Made by a program: the position numbers and the translations under genes. From Brugia malayi (lineage: Eukaryota > Nematoda > Chromadorea > Rhabditida > Onchocercidae): 64,000 bases of DNA. The notes beneath the pieces were generated by a model. That model ran no database searches. It was not told the DNA's origin and worked only from the letters and a program-made list of their open reading frames with translations. Below are positions 12,001-23,819 of the stretch, piece by piece. The stretch covers positions 16,364,721 to 16,428,720 of the forward strand of contig NW_025062479.1 in assembly GCF_000002995.4 (NCBI RefSeq), written 5' to 3'. Position 1 is the stretch's first letter; the number at the start of each line of letters is the position of its first letter.

Positions 12001-15000
12001 TTTAATATTAAAAAACAGTCATCGGATATTACTGTGTATATATTTTTTAAAGATTGAAGGGATATAATTTTGTTTTAGATTTACGTCGATTGTATATTCT
12101 TCTAAAACGAGTAAAGAAAGGATTACCAACGATGACTGATTGCATTAGCAGATATCTTCGGAGAAAGGGTGAATTTTTAGTCAATGAAAGTAGTGACCAC
12201 GAACCTGGTACGTCGAAAAACCCGATTCATTACATTCAGGTAAGCTTCACGTGGTATATTTAATTGTAACCACCCTGTAGTCTTTTTTTTTTTTTTTTTG
12301 ATTTTAAATATCATCTAGTACTCTCTTTACTTCTTTGAGAATTCAAAAAATATGAATTTTTTTAGGCATTACTGGATCTCAAGAATCAGTTTGATCATTT
12401 CTTGTTGGATGCTTTCGATAACGACAAAACCTTCAAACAAAAAATACAGAGCGACTTTGAATATTTCCTCAATCTGAACCCAAAAAGTCCAGAATATCTA
12501 TCATTGTACATGGACGATAAATTGAAGAAGGGAATGAAACTTGTATGTCCTTTTTTCTCTTAAAATTCATGAGGAAAACCAAGTATTTTGCTTGTTTCAT
12601 TTGAGCAGAGTGCTGTTTTTTTATTGAATCATCCAATAGAGATAACAAAAACGCATATTCATTGATTTTTCACCTTGAATTACATTTTACTTAAAAATAT
12701 ATAGCAGACATAGGGAATAATTTTCATTTCTAAATGAGCTAGTCGTTTTAAAATTTAGATGAATGAAAGTGAGCAAGAATCACTTCAAGACAAATCGATG
12801 GTGTTGTTTCGTTTTCTCCAAGAAAAGGACGTTTTTGAACGGTAAAGAAAGTTAATTTCCTTGAGAATACTGCCGTAATTTGTTTTCTTCTGATTCAAAA
12901 ATAGTATTTGTTTCATTTGTTGGGTTTGACTGCTATACTGGTATGCAGTTAGAAAGCGCCATTCACGAAATAAGAATATGGGGATTGTACGTTTTCATCT
13001 TTTCTTTTTTTTTTCAGTTATTACAAGTCACATTTAGCCAAGCGTTTGTTGCTGCAAAAGAGTATGTCAGATGATGCAGAAAAAGCTATGGTTTCGAAAT
13101 TAAAGGTACGAAAATTGCACCAAAAATGAATTGCTGAGTGGTCTTTTCATTGCTGTTTTTTTAGTTGAACAATTAATTTATATTTATTTAATTAAAAAAA
13201 TTATTTCTTCAATTTTCTTAGTTGAAGAATTAATTTATACTCTGGAAGTTATAAATGATTCGAGTCTTAGATTCTAACTCAGACTACTAATTGATTTTGA
13301 TAGTGTAATTTTTCTTGCATAAATAATGCAATTTTTAAACAATATCTTCAAATCATTTTTTTTTCTTTTGCTGGAAATATTCTTTATTTATCATTCTGTA
13401 GCAAATAGTGTGTTTTTTAAGACGGAATGTGGCTGTCAGTTTACATCGAAATTAGAAGGAATGTTCAAAGATATCGAGTTATCGAATATTCTGATGGGAG
13501 ATTTTCGTGACTACAAGGAAAGAGCAGAAATTGTAAGTTTCTTTGTGGTATTCTGTCGACACTGTCTTATTGGAATTATGACTAATTAACTCTTTCACGT
13601 GTTAGGCACACGACTCAGTGGATATAACGGTGCGTGTTTTGACAAGTGGTTATTGGCCGACACAAGCTGCTCCGGATTGTGTATTACCACCAGTGGCAGC
13701 TCAGGCTTTTGAGAGTTTTAGGACATTCTATCTTAGCAAACACAACGGTCGTAAGATTTCACTAAATCCTATGCTTGGTCACGCTGATGTTAAAGCTGTT
13801 TTCTACGGAACAAATGCTAATGCGGAGGAATTAAGCCAGCAAGTAATAGATTGCGTAACTTTTTCGTAGCGAAAATAAAAATAACTTTATGCTATCAGGG
13901 TTTTACTAATCGAAAAAAACTCTTCTAGGATAAAGCTAAATAAAAATTTCATTTTCATTATTGACGCATTACTACTGTTTTTTCCTTTTCTCTTTTTCCA
14001 TGAATAATTTGAATCTGTTGTATTTTTGCATGAAAATATATCTTTTGCATCGGCATTTTCTGGTAATTTGTTTTCAGGAATCGGATCTTGCCGGACCATC
14101 AGTTGCCCCTCGTGGCAAAGAGGAATACAAAATTTTGACTGTGAGCACATATCAAATGTGTGTTTTGCTCAGGTTTAATAATAAATCTAAAATAACTTTC
14201 GAGGTAGGCATTATCAACAACAGGATATGTCATATATATCATTTAAATTCAAAGTACTTCATATGTATCTTCTGTATATCATTTAAATTCTAAATTTATG
14301 CTAAGACTGCTCAAGTTCAAATGTTTAAATGTCATTTGAAATATTTAGCTAATTTTTTGGTATATATTCTGCTGTAATCTAGTATACATGTAGCGCATAG
14401 GAGTGTGAAAATCATCTTCCCAATACCCAAATATGTCCACTGTTTAATTGCCTACTTTTAGAATATTATTCAGTTTAATTGTAATCTTCCCGCATTTCTA
14501 TGCCAAGCACCTAAGAAGGATGGAATTTCTTATGCGTTCAGAAACCATTTTTTAAAGTCATTTTTGTATCCGTTCTATCATTGCGCTTTTGCATTAAGCA
14601 ACTTTAAGGAATTAGCAGCTGAGACTCAAATTCCTGACAAGGAATTAAAGCGATCATTGCTTTCTTTGGCAATGGGCAAACCTACTCAAAGAATTTTATG
14701 CCGAAAAGGACATGGAAGGGAAATCGGTTAGCTTTAAAATCTTTTAATTCCTGCTACGACCCTTCCATCATTTTAGCGTGCAACTGTGGTACTAAAAACT
14801 ACTGTATATAAGTAACAACATCGACAGGGATTATATATTTAGAATTTGATCAACATTTCAATTCATGTTTCATTGATAACACCGGTCATCAAACACAGAA
14901 TATTAAACATTTATCATCCCACAAATTAGCAGCATCGCTTTTTTTAAATTATAAATAAATGATTATGCATACTTTTAGAAAACAGTGATGAATTTTGGGT

Positions 15001-15858
15001 AAACGATGCATTTACCTCCAAGCTTACAAGAATAAAAATTCAAATGGTGTCAGGTCGAGCGGAAGCTGAACCAGAAAGAAAAGAAACACGCTCAAGAGTG
15101 ACTGATTGTTTATTTCTTTGTTCTTATTTTTATTTTATTGGAAAGTGCTAGTGATCAAGTATGACAATTTCGATTTTGCTAAAAAAAATGAATTAATAAT
15201 TGTTAGCAACAGCTATTAATTTAATTCTGAAGCAGGATGTTTTTTAATGGTGATAGCCTTTTAGATAGATGAAGATAGAAAACATGAGGTTGAAGCAGCT
15301 GTCGTGCGAGTAATGAAGGCGAGGAAGAAGTTATTGCATAATGTTTTGGTTGCAGAAGTTCGTTATTATCTTTTGACCCTTTTTGTTTTGCGTCTTTTTT
15401 TATGGCAGATCCGGTTTTTCATGTGGCCTTTTCGGACAATGACAGCTCTCTGACTGTTGATTTTTCAGTTTCTTATGCGGGTTTTTCTTTTTGATCACAT
15501 TGCTATGATCCGTTTAATGTATGGTTTTAATGTGAGATGATTTTCAGTAATTTTCATCAATTGCCCGTGATTAAATGTTAATTTTGCGTATTGATGCTTC
15601 CCTATTTCCTTGCATGTGTGGCTTCAAAATCTATAGTTTATATCGTAACTATTTCAGATTAAAAAGTCTTTGAGTTTTGGTTGAATTAATTTTTTTTTTT
15701 TTTAACTTTAACTCATCAAATTTTAGGTAACTCAACAGCTAAAGCATCGTTTTATGCCGAATCCACAGTTAATTAAAAAACGAATCGAATCGCTGATTGA
15801 GCGTGACTATCTGGCTCGTGACAAAAACGATCATCGTTGCTATGAATATGTCGCATAA
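9081..15858 (+). CDS. cul-3: Cullin-3, scaffold of BTB-type ubiquitin ligases
   Basis: Seventeen exons join in phase to 785 aa (human CUL3: 768): 9081-9176, 10175-10372, 10648-10754, 10952-11119, 11320-11566, 11778-11874, 12079-12239, 12366-12542, 12759-12841, 13018-13105, 13422-13532, 13606-13842, 14078-14203, 14609-14726, 14979-15097, 15265-15357 and 15727-15858. The N-terminus is Gly/Ser-rich, then KMRIRAFP and MDEKYV as in animal CUL3. Cullin repeats occupy roughly residues 40-400. The cullin homology domain follows, with [16 protein letters not shown] at about 476 and GYWPTQ at about 526. The C-terminal winged helix carries the NEDD8 site in [10 protein letters not shown] (predicted Lys729), and the protein ends YEYVA. 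CUL3 binds BTB adaptors at its N-terminus and RBX1 at its C-terminus; in C. elegans it acts with MEL-26 on katanin. Exons 6, 11 and 14 use AAG rather than CAG or TAG acceptors. Confidence 0.97.
10622..10643 (+). repeat. T homopolymer before cul-3 exon 3
   Basis: A run of about 22 Ts ends four bases before the exon 3 acceptor and forms its polypyrimidine tract. Its exact length is prone to assembly error. Confidence 0.8.
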
Positions 15859-16044
15859 TTTCAAGCGATTGTTTCTGATGTATTTATTTTGCATGACTTC
15901 GGCGATCTTTGTTTAGCCTTTTGATGATGATTTTGTCACATGAAATTTGATTGAAATTAAAAGAGAAGGTTGTACAAATGTTGGACAAAAGCTTGAAAAT
16001 ATTTGATTTATTTGATAGCTGGTATGAGAAAGGAATTATTATTA

Positions 16045-16077
16045 TTTTTTTTTTTTTTTTTTTTGGGGGGGGGGGGG
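16045..16077. repeat. T20-G13 homopolymer junction
   Basis: A run of about 20 Ts is followed directly by 13 Gs, about 190 bp after the cul-3 stop codon. The G run is exceptional in this AT-rich window. Confidence 0.85.
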
Positions 16078-17759
16078 TTATTGGCTATGTTTTTTTGATT
16101 GAGAGAATGATAATTTTGAAATAAGTTTAAAATTTTTTGTATTACAACAAATGCGACGTTGATATTTTTACTTTTTATTCATTATAAATAATTAAAATTC
16201 CACTTGAAGGGTCATCACTATGACTTTCACAAAACAGCGCTTTAATTGATAAGTATATCAAACTAGACAACTGGGTATCACGCTGTTAAAATTTATTGTT
16301 CTACTTTATTTTTCTGCCGAAGTTAATGATTCATATGAATTATTAATAACTGCAATTAGAAATATGTTGAAGAAGGTATTGTCAAATGGAATGATATAGG
16401 GTTTTTCATATATCACATCACTGTTTATTGTTCCCAATAGGATTTATCCGTTGCATCATTATTCGTTGTTTGCTGTAATCTGCTTCACAACATAGCGTCT
16501 GTTTTGATCCTCCCCACAATTTGTTAGGCTTATTGCGAAATTTGTTACATTTATTTTCAGGCATAAAACGAAGTACCGAAATACTACGTTCTGTCATAAT
16601 GTTTTTGTTTTTCTGATCAAAAGGATGAAAGGATAGACATTATTTGAATTAATTTAGGGTTGTTATTCATTTATGTTATTTGTTTCATTTGTAATTGTGC
16701 GTACTTATCCTTTTGAGGAAAAAAAAACAAAATTCTGCGCTAAGCGTGTAACTTTTATCAGTAGTGAATGTTTTTACTTTTCTCACTGATGATCACAAAT
16801 CTTCCTCTTCTTTTTTTGTCGCATTTTTGCATCTTCTGATTCATTGTAGCTAGCAAATCGTGCTAATCATGTACTTTCTTTTTCTTTTTTTCATATAATT
16901 GTTTAAATGGAAAAGATGTGAAAATGATCTGCTTTCCTTAAGGTTTATACGATGATACAAATTAAGTCTTCTATCATTACTACTAGATGTATTCATTGTT
17001 CGATTCTTTCGTTTAGAAATTAATGTATGCAGCATCGTTACATATGAATAATGCTGTTGCCTTTTTTTTTTTTTTTTTTTTTTTTTTGGTAAATCTGCCA
17101 CTGAAAATTTTAGATTACTGAATTTTCACAAATCAAAAATTATTATTAAACTAAGTTTCCCCATAGAAGATAACAGAATTTTGGAAAAGTTCATTTATTT
17201 CCTCAAGATTCTCGTTTTTATCATTCCATCAAATGAGGAAAGGGGCGAAATTGTGTTTAAATGTTGTATAGCAAAGGAGATCATAGGCTTGTATTAAATA
17301 TTTTCATTATCCAGGAACTCTAGTTCCCTTCCTGACGGGTGAGTAAGTTTTGCCAATGAATTCCAATACATGGTTTAGTTTCGGAAATTTTTGTGATTCT
17401 TAATTCATTATAAAATACCGAAACTTCAAAAAAATTGAATCAGTTGAATTTTCCTGTTACTCTTACAGTCCTTTTTCAGTTAAAAGAAGAGGAAGGCAAT
17501 GTATATTGAAACAATACGTGGTGTTGGTGATGTGAATGTCAATGATTCACTTTGAATTAAAATCATTCTTGTAAAGGGAGGGAAGAAATACGGATAGTTA
17601 TGAATTGTAAGATTTGTAAAATTTCTTCAATATTTATTTTGCATTTCATTTTTTGATAACTTTCTATTTATCTCTATTATCAATTCATTTTTGGTAGAAG
17701 TCCATTCTTACCTTGCAGTTAATGAGGTGTTTTTTTTTTTTCTTTTTGATGACAAAATA

Positions 17760-18086
17760 TAGGATTCGTCCGAGTAATGAATGAAATTGATAATAATAAA
17801 GTAACAATAGCATAATAAAAAATGGTTGTGGTAACTATGTTTTGTTGCTGATTGTTATGTTATCAAATAGTGATAACATTAATGCTTGGCGTAAAACAAT
17901 ATTATTGGTGATAGAGGTCCCGTAAATTGAATGAATTACACAGTAGTCTTTTTCTTGAAAAATGAAAAATTATTTGAAATAATTGGAAATGCTAGTAGTC
18001 CACTCTGTGATACCATATATCAGAATCATCATCCTAGCGAATAATGCTATCAGTGCAGAAAGTAGGGTTCGTCCAAGTAATGAGTG
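17760..18086. repeat. Short imperfect direct repeat
   Basis: TAGGATTCGTCCGAGTAATG at 17760 and TAGGGTTCGTCCAAGTAATG at 18063 match at 18 of 20 positions. They lie in direct orientation about 303 bp apart, each followed by AT-rich sequence containing TAATAATAA. Confidence 0.7.
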
Positions 18087-18094
18087 TTATATTG

Positions 18095-18185
18095 TTAATA
18101 ATAACTAATTATCATTTATGATATTTATTATTAACTATTTATGATAATTATTATTTATTATTAATTATTTGTGATAATTATTCTA
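18095..18185. repeat. AT-rich imperfect tandem repeat
   Basis: Degenerate reiterations of ATTTATGATAATTATTATTT and close variants. This is simple AT-rich sequence without coding potential. Confidence 0.6.
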
Positions 18186-20742
18186 GTAGTGCACAACTTT
18201 TATTTTAACTGATATTCTCATATAATTTATTCATATCCTGATTTATAATTAATGTGGTAAGGGGAGAGAAAACATGGAAGTTTGGTGAAAATATGAGGAA
18301 ACAAAAATTGATCGAAATTTTTCAACTCTTAAAATCAATTAATAATACACGAATATTCCTAAAATGGTAATTTAATTATTCAATATTAAAATTAAACCTT
18401 GGATTGAGTAAATTAATTGATAAGTACTTATGATATGATTTAAATAGCCACATATTTCGCTGTACGTCATTTATCATTTAATATAACTTCAAAATGTCAT
18501 AAATTAATGAAAGGAAGAGAAATAATGAAAAAAAGTGAAGGGTAAAAGCAATAAATCAATCGTTATCAGACTATTTGCATAAATTTCATTCTTCTCTTCA
18601 ATTATCGTCACCAAGGATACGTGTCGTGAATAATTTAATAATATAAATCTTTTATTCTTTTCTGTGGTATAATATTGAGCGGAATAATTAGTATAATCAT
18701 TAATAATTTGCGTGAAAGACACTTCAAGCATTGTTTCCGTAAGATTTGTTTTCTTTTTTTTCTTTTTTTTTCTCTTCCTAATTTCAATTATTCATATCAT
18801 TCACTTTTTAATCACCTATTTTTTATATTCATCTTATGATACTTCATTCCCGGATTTCTTCCATTTTATTCTGGTTGTCATTCCTTTTCATTTTCACATA
18901 TTCAATTAGGTTGTTTACATCACTTCCGAATATGTATTGTTGTTTATGAAATGGATACAACTATAGTATTATCGTGAAATGAATATGAAAGAAAAATAAC
19001 CTAAAAAAAATAGTGTTGTGTTTTTATATTAGTAAAAAAAATTTCCTTGTTTATGATCCAGAAAAAAGGAAGAATGGAGGTATTAAAAATAGTTAATATT
19101 TACATTAATTTTCCATTTTTTTGCCTTTTTTTTCTTAATTCTTGTTAAAACTTTTTTTGATCTAGTCATTTCTGATTCTTTAGAGAAAAAAGAAAAAAAT
19201 TTTTTTCTCAAGTAATTTTATCGAATTTTTTCGGTAGCATTCGTTTTTCCGAGTTCATAATTTATCATTTTTCATTTTTTCTTACGAATGTTAATATTTT
19301 GAAAGTTTACTTCGTTAGTTTACAAACTTTTAGATTCATTTTGCAGTAAGGAAAATGATTAAAATGATAATAGCATATTGAAAATGAAAAGAAAAAAATT
19401 ATACAATACGAGTTAATTTGTTAAAAATACTTCATTAACCAGCGGTGTTCAATTAATTAGTTAAATATATGAAATAATTAGCAGCAATTGATATTTGCTC
19501 ATTGTGGCAGTTTCAAATACTAGAATTGTGATAAAGTCCACGAAAACAAATCATTAATTATTCATTCCATTTCTTTTCATTTTTTCATTTTCCCTTTCTT
19601 TACTACAGCATTAAATTTTCAATGCTTCTTTTTAGCTGTAAATTATTTAAAAGATATTAATCAACAACTAATATACTAATTGGTTTGCAAAAATTTTACT
19701 TACTTTTCTAATTTAAAAAAACGAAATACACTAATGATGTAAAAATGATGTATTCTAACTGACTAACAATTTTAAAAATCATAATCAAAATTTGTTGAAA
19801 TACCTAATGTCTAATAGAACTATAAAACAACCTTGTTAACATTCATCGTTGTTATTGATGAATGTTAAGAAAATTAAAAACAAACAACTCAAAGAAATAA
19901 AATACATTTGTAATCATTATTTCATTAGTCATTTCTATTATTTCATCTGATGTACATTTTGAACAGAAATTTTTTCCTTCCATTTCACATCATTTTTTAA
20001 TTAAAGTATACGAAAATAATCCAGTCATTGTTTTCATTATTAAAACTATTTCTTCTGGAATTTTGGAAAACATTTTAAATTATTTGTTTGCAACATTCAT
20101 TTGTTGAAGCTTATTTGAAATGATGCAAATACATTTAAAAATTCCTTTTTCTTCTGTAGTTTTGAATGCTTAGTAATTATTCATGACAAATTAAATAGAT
20201 ATTTTGATTTAAAATATCTAAGAGCTCTTTTTTTAAAGAAAAAAGAGAATAGTTTGAAATATGGCTAAAATGAATAGGAAGAAATGAGAAAATTTATATG
20301 AAGAATTTTAAATAATGAGAATTTGAAATGGATTGATTAAGAGTAGCATTAAAAATGTAATTTAAAGTTTGAATAGTTATCTTGATTGCAGTTTCATATT
20401 TGGAGTTTTGGAGAGTTTAAAATGATATCTCTATATTCATTTAAAGAGTATTCATTGCTTACATTTCAATCGGAAATTATTTTTCGCCAAGAATTAGCAA
20501 AAAACGATTAAGTAGAATGAAAAAAGAATGTTGAAGAGAATGAGCAAAAGAAATTTGTTAGACGAAAGACGAAAACAAATGGATTACTTATACTTATTTA
20601 TTTATTTACTTACTTAAGTCTTTTACTACTTATGTTTCATTCATTTATTTAATCAATACTTTATTTTGCATTGTTATGCAGATTCAGGTATATGTGAAAT
20701 ACATATTGTGTCCAATCTAGACAATATTCCCAGAAACATGCA

Positions 20743-20828
20743 GGCCGGAAATCAATGCATTTCGTTATGGTCATTTTCATCTTCCGTTTTTGCAATTTCC
20801 CAGCCTTTGCATTATAATTTCCGGAGCC
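20743..20828. other. Hairpin-forming, less AT-rich element
   Basis: The arms GGCCGGAAATCAATGC (from 20743) and GCATTATAATTTCCGGAGCC (about 20809-20828) are largely complementary and separated by about 50 nt. The surrounding 20690-20860 is visibly richer in G and C than its neighbourhood. Possible roles are a structured non-coding RNA, a regulatory element or a remnant of a mobile element. No known RNA family was recognised. Confidence 0.4.
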
Positions 20829-23784
20829 ATCGAAAATTGAAATGCCTGGCTGAGATAAGATGAAACTATATAAGCTCAGTATTTGTTCAAAAAATAAAAT
20901 TTGATCAATGATTTATTACTTACGTATTTAAATATTGTTTACTCATTTATTTATTAATTTTAGGTGCAAAAATAGTCCACGTTAAAATAAAAAAATCCAG
21001 TTCCTTCCCAAATATTGCTGTTAGAAATTAAATATTGGTAATCAATGTGTTTTTTGTTTAATAAAGAATTGTTGAATAAATAAATGAAACACTTCATAAA
21101 TTATGTTCTTATGTTATTGAAGATAATAAAACCATTTCTTATTTACTGCTAAAATTTTTTAATAATTAAAAGAAATTAATTGAAATCACCACACAAGCAT
21201 TAGGAAATTCCCATCTATTCCTAATTAAAATGTTCATTCAGTTTCGTCCTAAATACAAAACAATTAATAAGCAACAAATTAGTCAGTAAAATTTTTCAAT
21301 TTATTTGCTATTGTCTGTTTATTGTCTGTCGATTTTTTCGCTTTAGATTTTGGATGTTTTAATTAAATATAGCACCATTTTGATTTTCTTGCTGCTATTT
21401 TTGATCTGACCATTGCTATTATCGTTGTATGATCTTTTTAAATTATTAATTTTTCAGTTACGATGAAAAATTTTACATAAGAAATTGGTTAAATAATTTG
21501 CGAAAGAATAGTGGAAGCGTTATCGTTAGCTTCACTCACCAATTTCCTATTACAACAAAACAGAATGATAGAGAAATTAAAAGTTAAATCACTGAAATTA
21601 AACATTTGTAAGCAAATGCTCACCAATAGCTATATAATCATATCACATAGAAAAGTTTCATCTATCAACCAATTTAGTTACTTTTGCTATTTATCAAGAG
21701 AAATATAACATTTGTGGCGCAATAAGATGAGAGGAAAAGAAGAAGGATACAAATTAGAGACAGAACTAATAAATAAATTATTAACCAATCAGTAAATTAA
21801 TTAGTGCTTATTTGTTATAGATAATTTATGTATCTAATAGGTACTGCTGGAATCTTACTTGTAGAATTTCATCTTTATTTAAATTTCTCCAGTTATACCT
21901 ATTTTTGTTCCTTTCTAATCAGAAATATCACAATAAGATCAAATCAATTGTTGCCATTTCATTTTACAGCAAAATAAAGTACTACAATAAATTTTCAACT
22001 TGATTTGAATTATCGTCGCGCATTTGCCGTGTTTAGTTTATGCACTCAGCTATGAAATTATCCATAACCAATAAAAGAGATTTAATTTATCTATATAAAC
22101 AAATTATTTTGGAAACATTGCTGGAAAACAGCAATGCGTTTTGGTATTATTTTTTGACAAAATTTTTGTTTCTTATTTTTCTTCATTTCTTACTTTTTTA
22201 GACCTCTATGTATAAATATTATGTAAATATGTTTAAATATTTGTCAAATCTTTATTTAGTTTACGTGGCAGAAATTTATATTAAAAGATGGACAAAGAAA
22301 GAAATTGATAAGGAAAACTTTTATCGTTTGATAATCATCATTTATCTTCGTTTTTCGATAAATCATAAAATAAATAATTTAATTTGAAACAAAAAAAGAG
22401 AAGCAGAAACGGTAAATGGAGGAAGGAAAGGAGAATTTTTTGAAAGTAATGCTCAGAAATGAGCGGTAATAACATTTAATTGCTCGTCTGCAAAGGAAGA
22501 AAGATAAAAATAATTGTAAAAATTTAAATCATGAATTGGGAAATATCGTCATCATGACCGATAATTAACCTGGTTACTCTTTCATAAAGGTAATACTTTA
22601 AATAATCAAATAATATTTTTCAGCATTAACTGTAACATAAAATACGATACACGATTTTTTTTCGTCACTTTTCCAAATTAGATCGATAATGTCATATTTC
22701 AGGATTATATGCAAAATATTAAACTATTTAATGTCATATTTAATTTGTTCGCTTTTTTTTTCTCCTATCTCAACTATTTTAATCTTTAAATTTCTAAAAA
22801 ATGTAGAATTTCAAAAAAGAAAGTATAGTATTTCGTAGATCAATAAAATCACACTGAAATGTTACAATATACTCATTCTAGTATAGTCTCTACTCATTTT
22901 TCTCATAGAACAGGTGCCAGCATATGTTGCCTACCTACTACTTCATCTTACTTTTTTTCTTCACTTTTCATCTTACCTTTACTATTTTATCATTTAGTGA
23001 ATGAAGTAGCGGAAAAGAATTAGTTATGTTGATATGTTCGAATTTAAAATTGAAAATAATCATGAACGAATAATTGAAAGAATTGCATTTTTCATATACA
23101 AATGTATGAAACTTACAGTTTCACCTGTCAGGTATGCAAATTATTTCATTGCTTTATTTTTTTTTTACTAAAAAATTTGTTGCACTTATTTACTACCTTT
23201 TTATGACCTCTCATCTTTAACTTTTATTTATTAGTAAACCTAATCGTTTTCATCATCTATTTTCTAATTAAAATAATGTACATTTATTCGCAAGATTTTC
23301 TTTATTATTTCTAAATTTCTTCAAGCAATGAAGACAAATGTTCGAATTAAATGATTAAATTTGACTTTTAATTTTTATATTTGTTTTAAATTTTACTAGG
23401 ATTATGCAATAACTAAATTTGAAACTATTTAAAAAAAATTTTTTTTTCAAAATAATGTTATTTCAAAGTGCATTACTTTATTATAGTGATAACAGATTTT
23501 GTAACTCAAAGAAGTTTAACAACTTTGTCAGAAAGTAATCCTTTATTAGCTGGAAGAGTGAAATAATTGCAGATACTATCATAATTAATTCAATATTGTA
23601 CATCAGATTTAGTATCTCAATAATGGAATTTGATTCTATCTAAAACTTTCGTTTTTTTTATTATTCGTTTTTTATTTAAGATTTAACTCCTTCAAAATTT
23701 CAAGATTTGAAAAATTATCCCATGATAACTTATGTTTGAAATAATAATATATAAACGGTGTTACAAAAGAATTTGTAATTTCGT

Positions 23785-23796
23785 TTTTTCTTTCAG
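23785..23796 (+). promoter_or_regulatory. Probable spliced-leader acceptor of the GPCR gene
   Basis: TTTTTTCTTTCAG ends 23 nt before the ATG. The sequence between them has an in-frame TAA, so this exon cannot continue an upstream coding exon in the same frame. A trans-splice site or a 5'-UTR intron acceptor is the natural reading. Confidence 0.5.
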
Positions 23797-23819
23797 AATA
23801 AATTATCAAAATCTTTACA

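Larger units (their letters stand above)
15859..23795. other. Large intergenic region, AT-rich
   Basis: About 7.9 kb between cul-3 and the GPCR gene without a recognisable gene. It contains a T20-G13 junction (16045-16077), a short direct repeat (17760 and 18063), AT-rich tandem-like sequence (18095-18185) and a hairpin element (20743-20828). Short open frames here give low-complexity or lysine/phenylalanine-rich translations. Confidence 0.6.

Noticed and set aside
13961..14293. 110-codon frame over the cul-3 intron and exon 13
   Set aside because: It runs through a canonical intron. The conserved cullin sequence requires splicing at 14078 and 14203.
22930..22945. let-7-like sequence on the minus strand (TGAAGTAGTAGGTAGG)
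   Set aside because: The seed differs from let-7 (GAAGTAG versus GAGGTAG), and the flanking DNA does not supply a complementary arm for a precursor hairpin.
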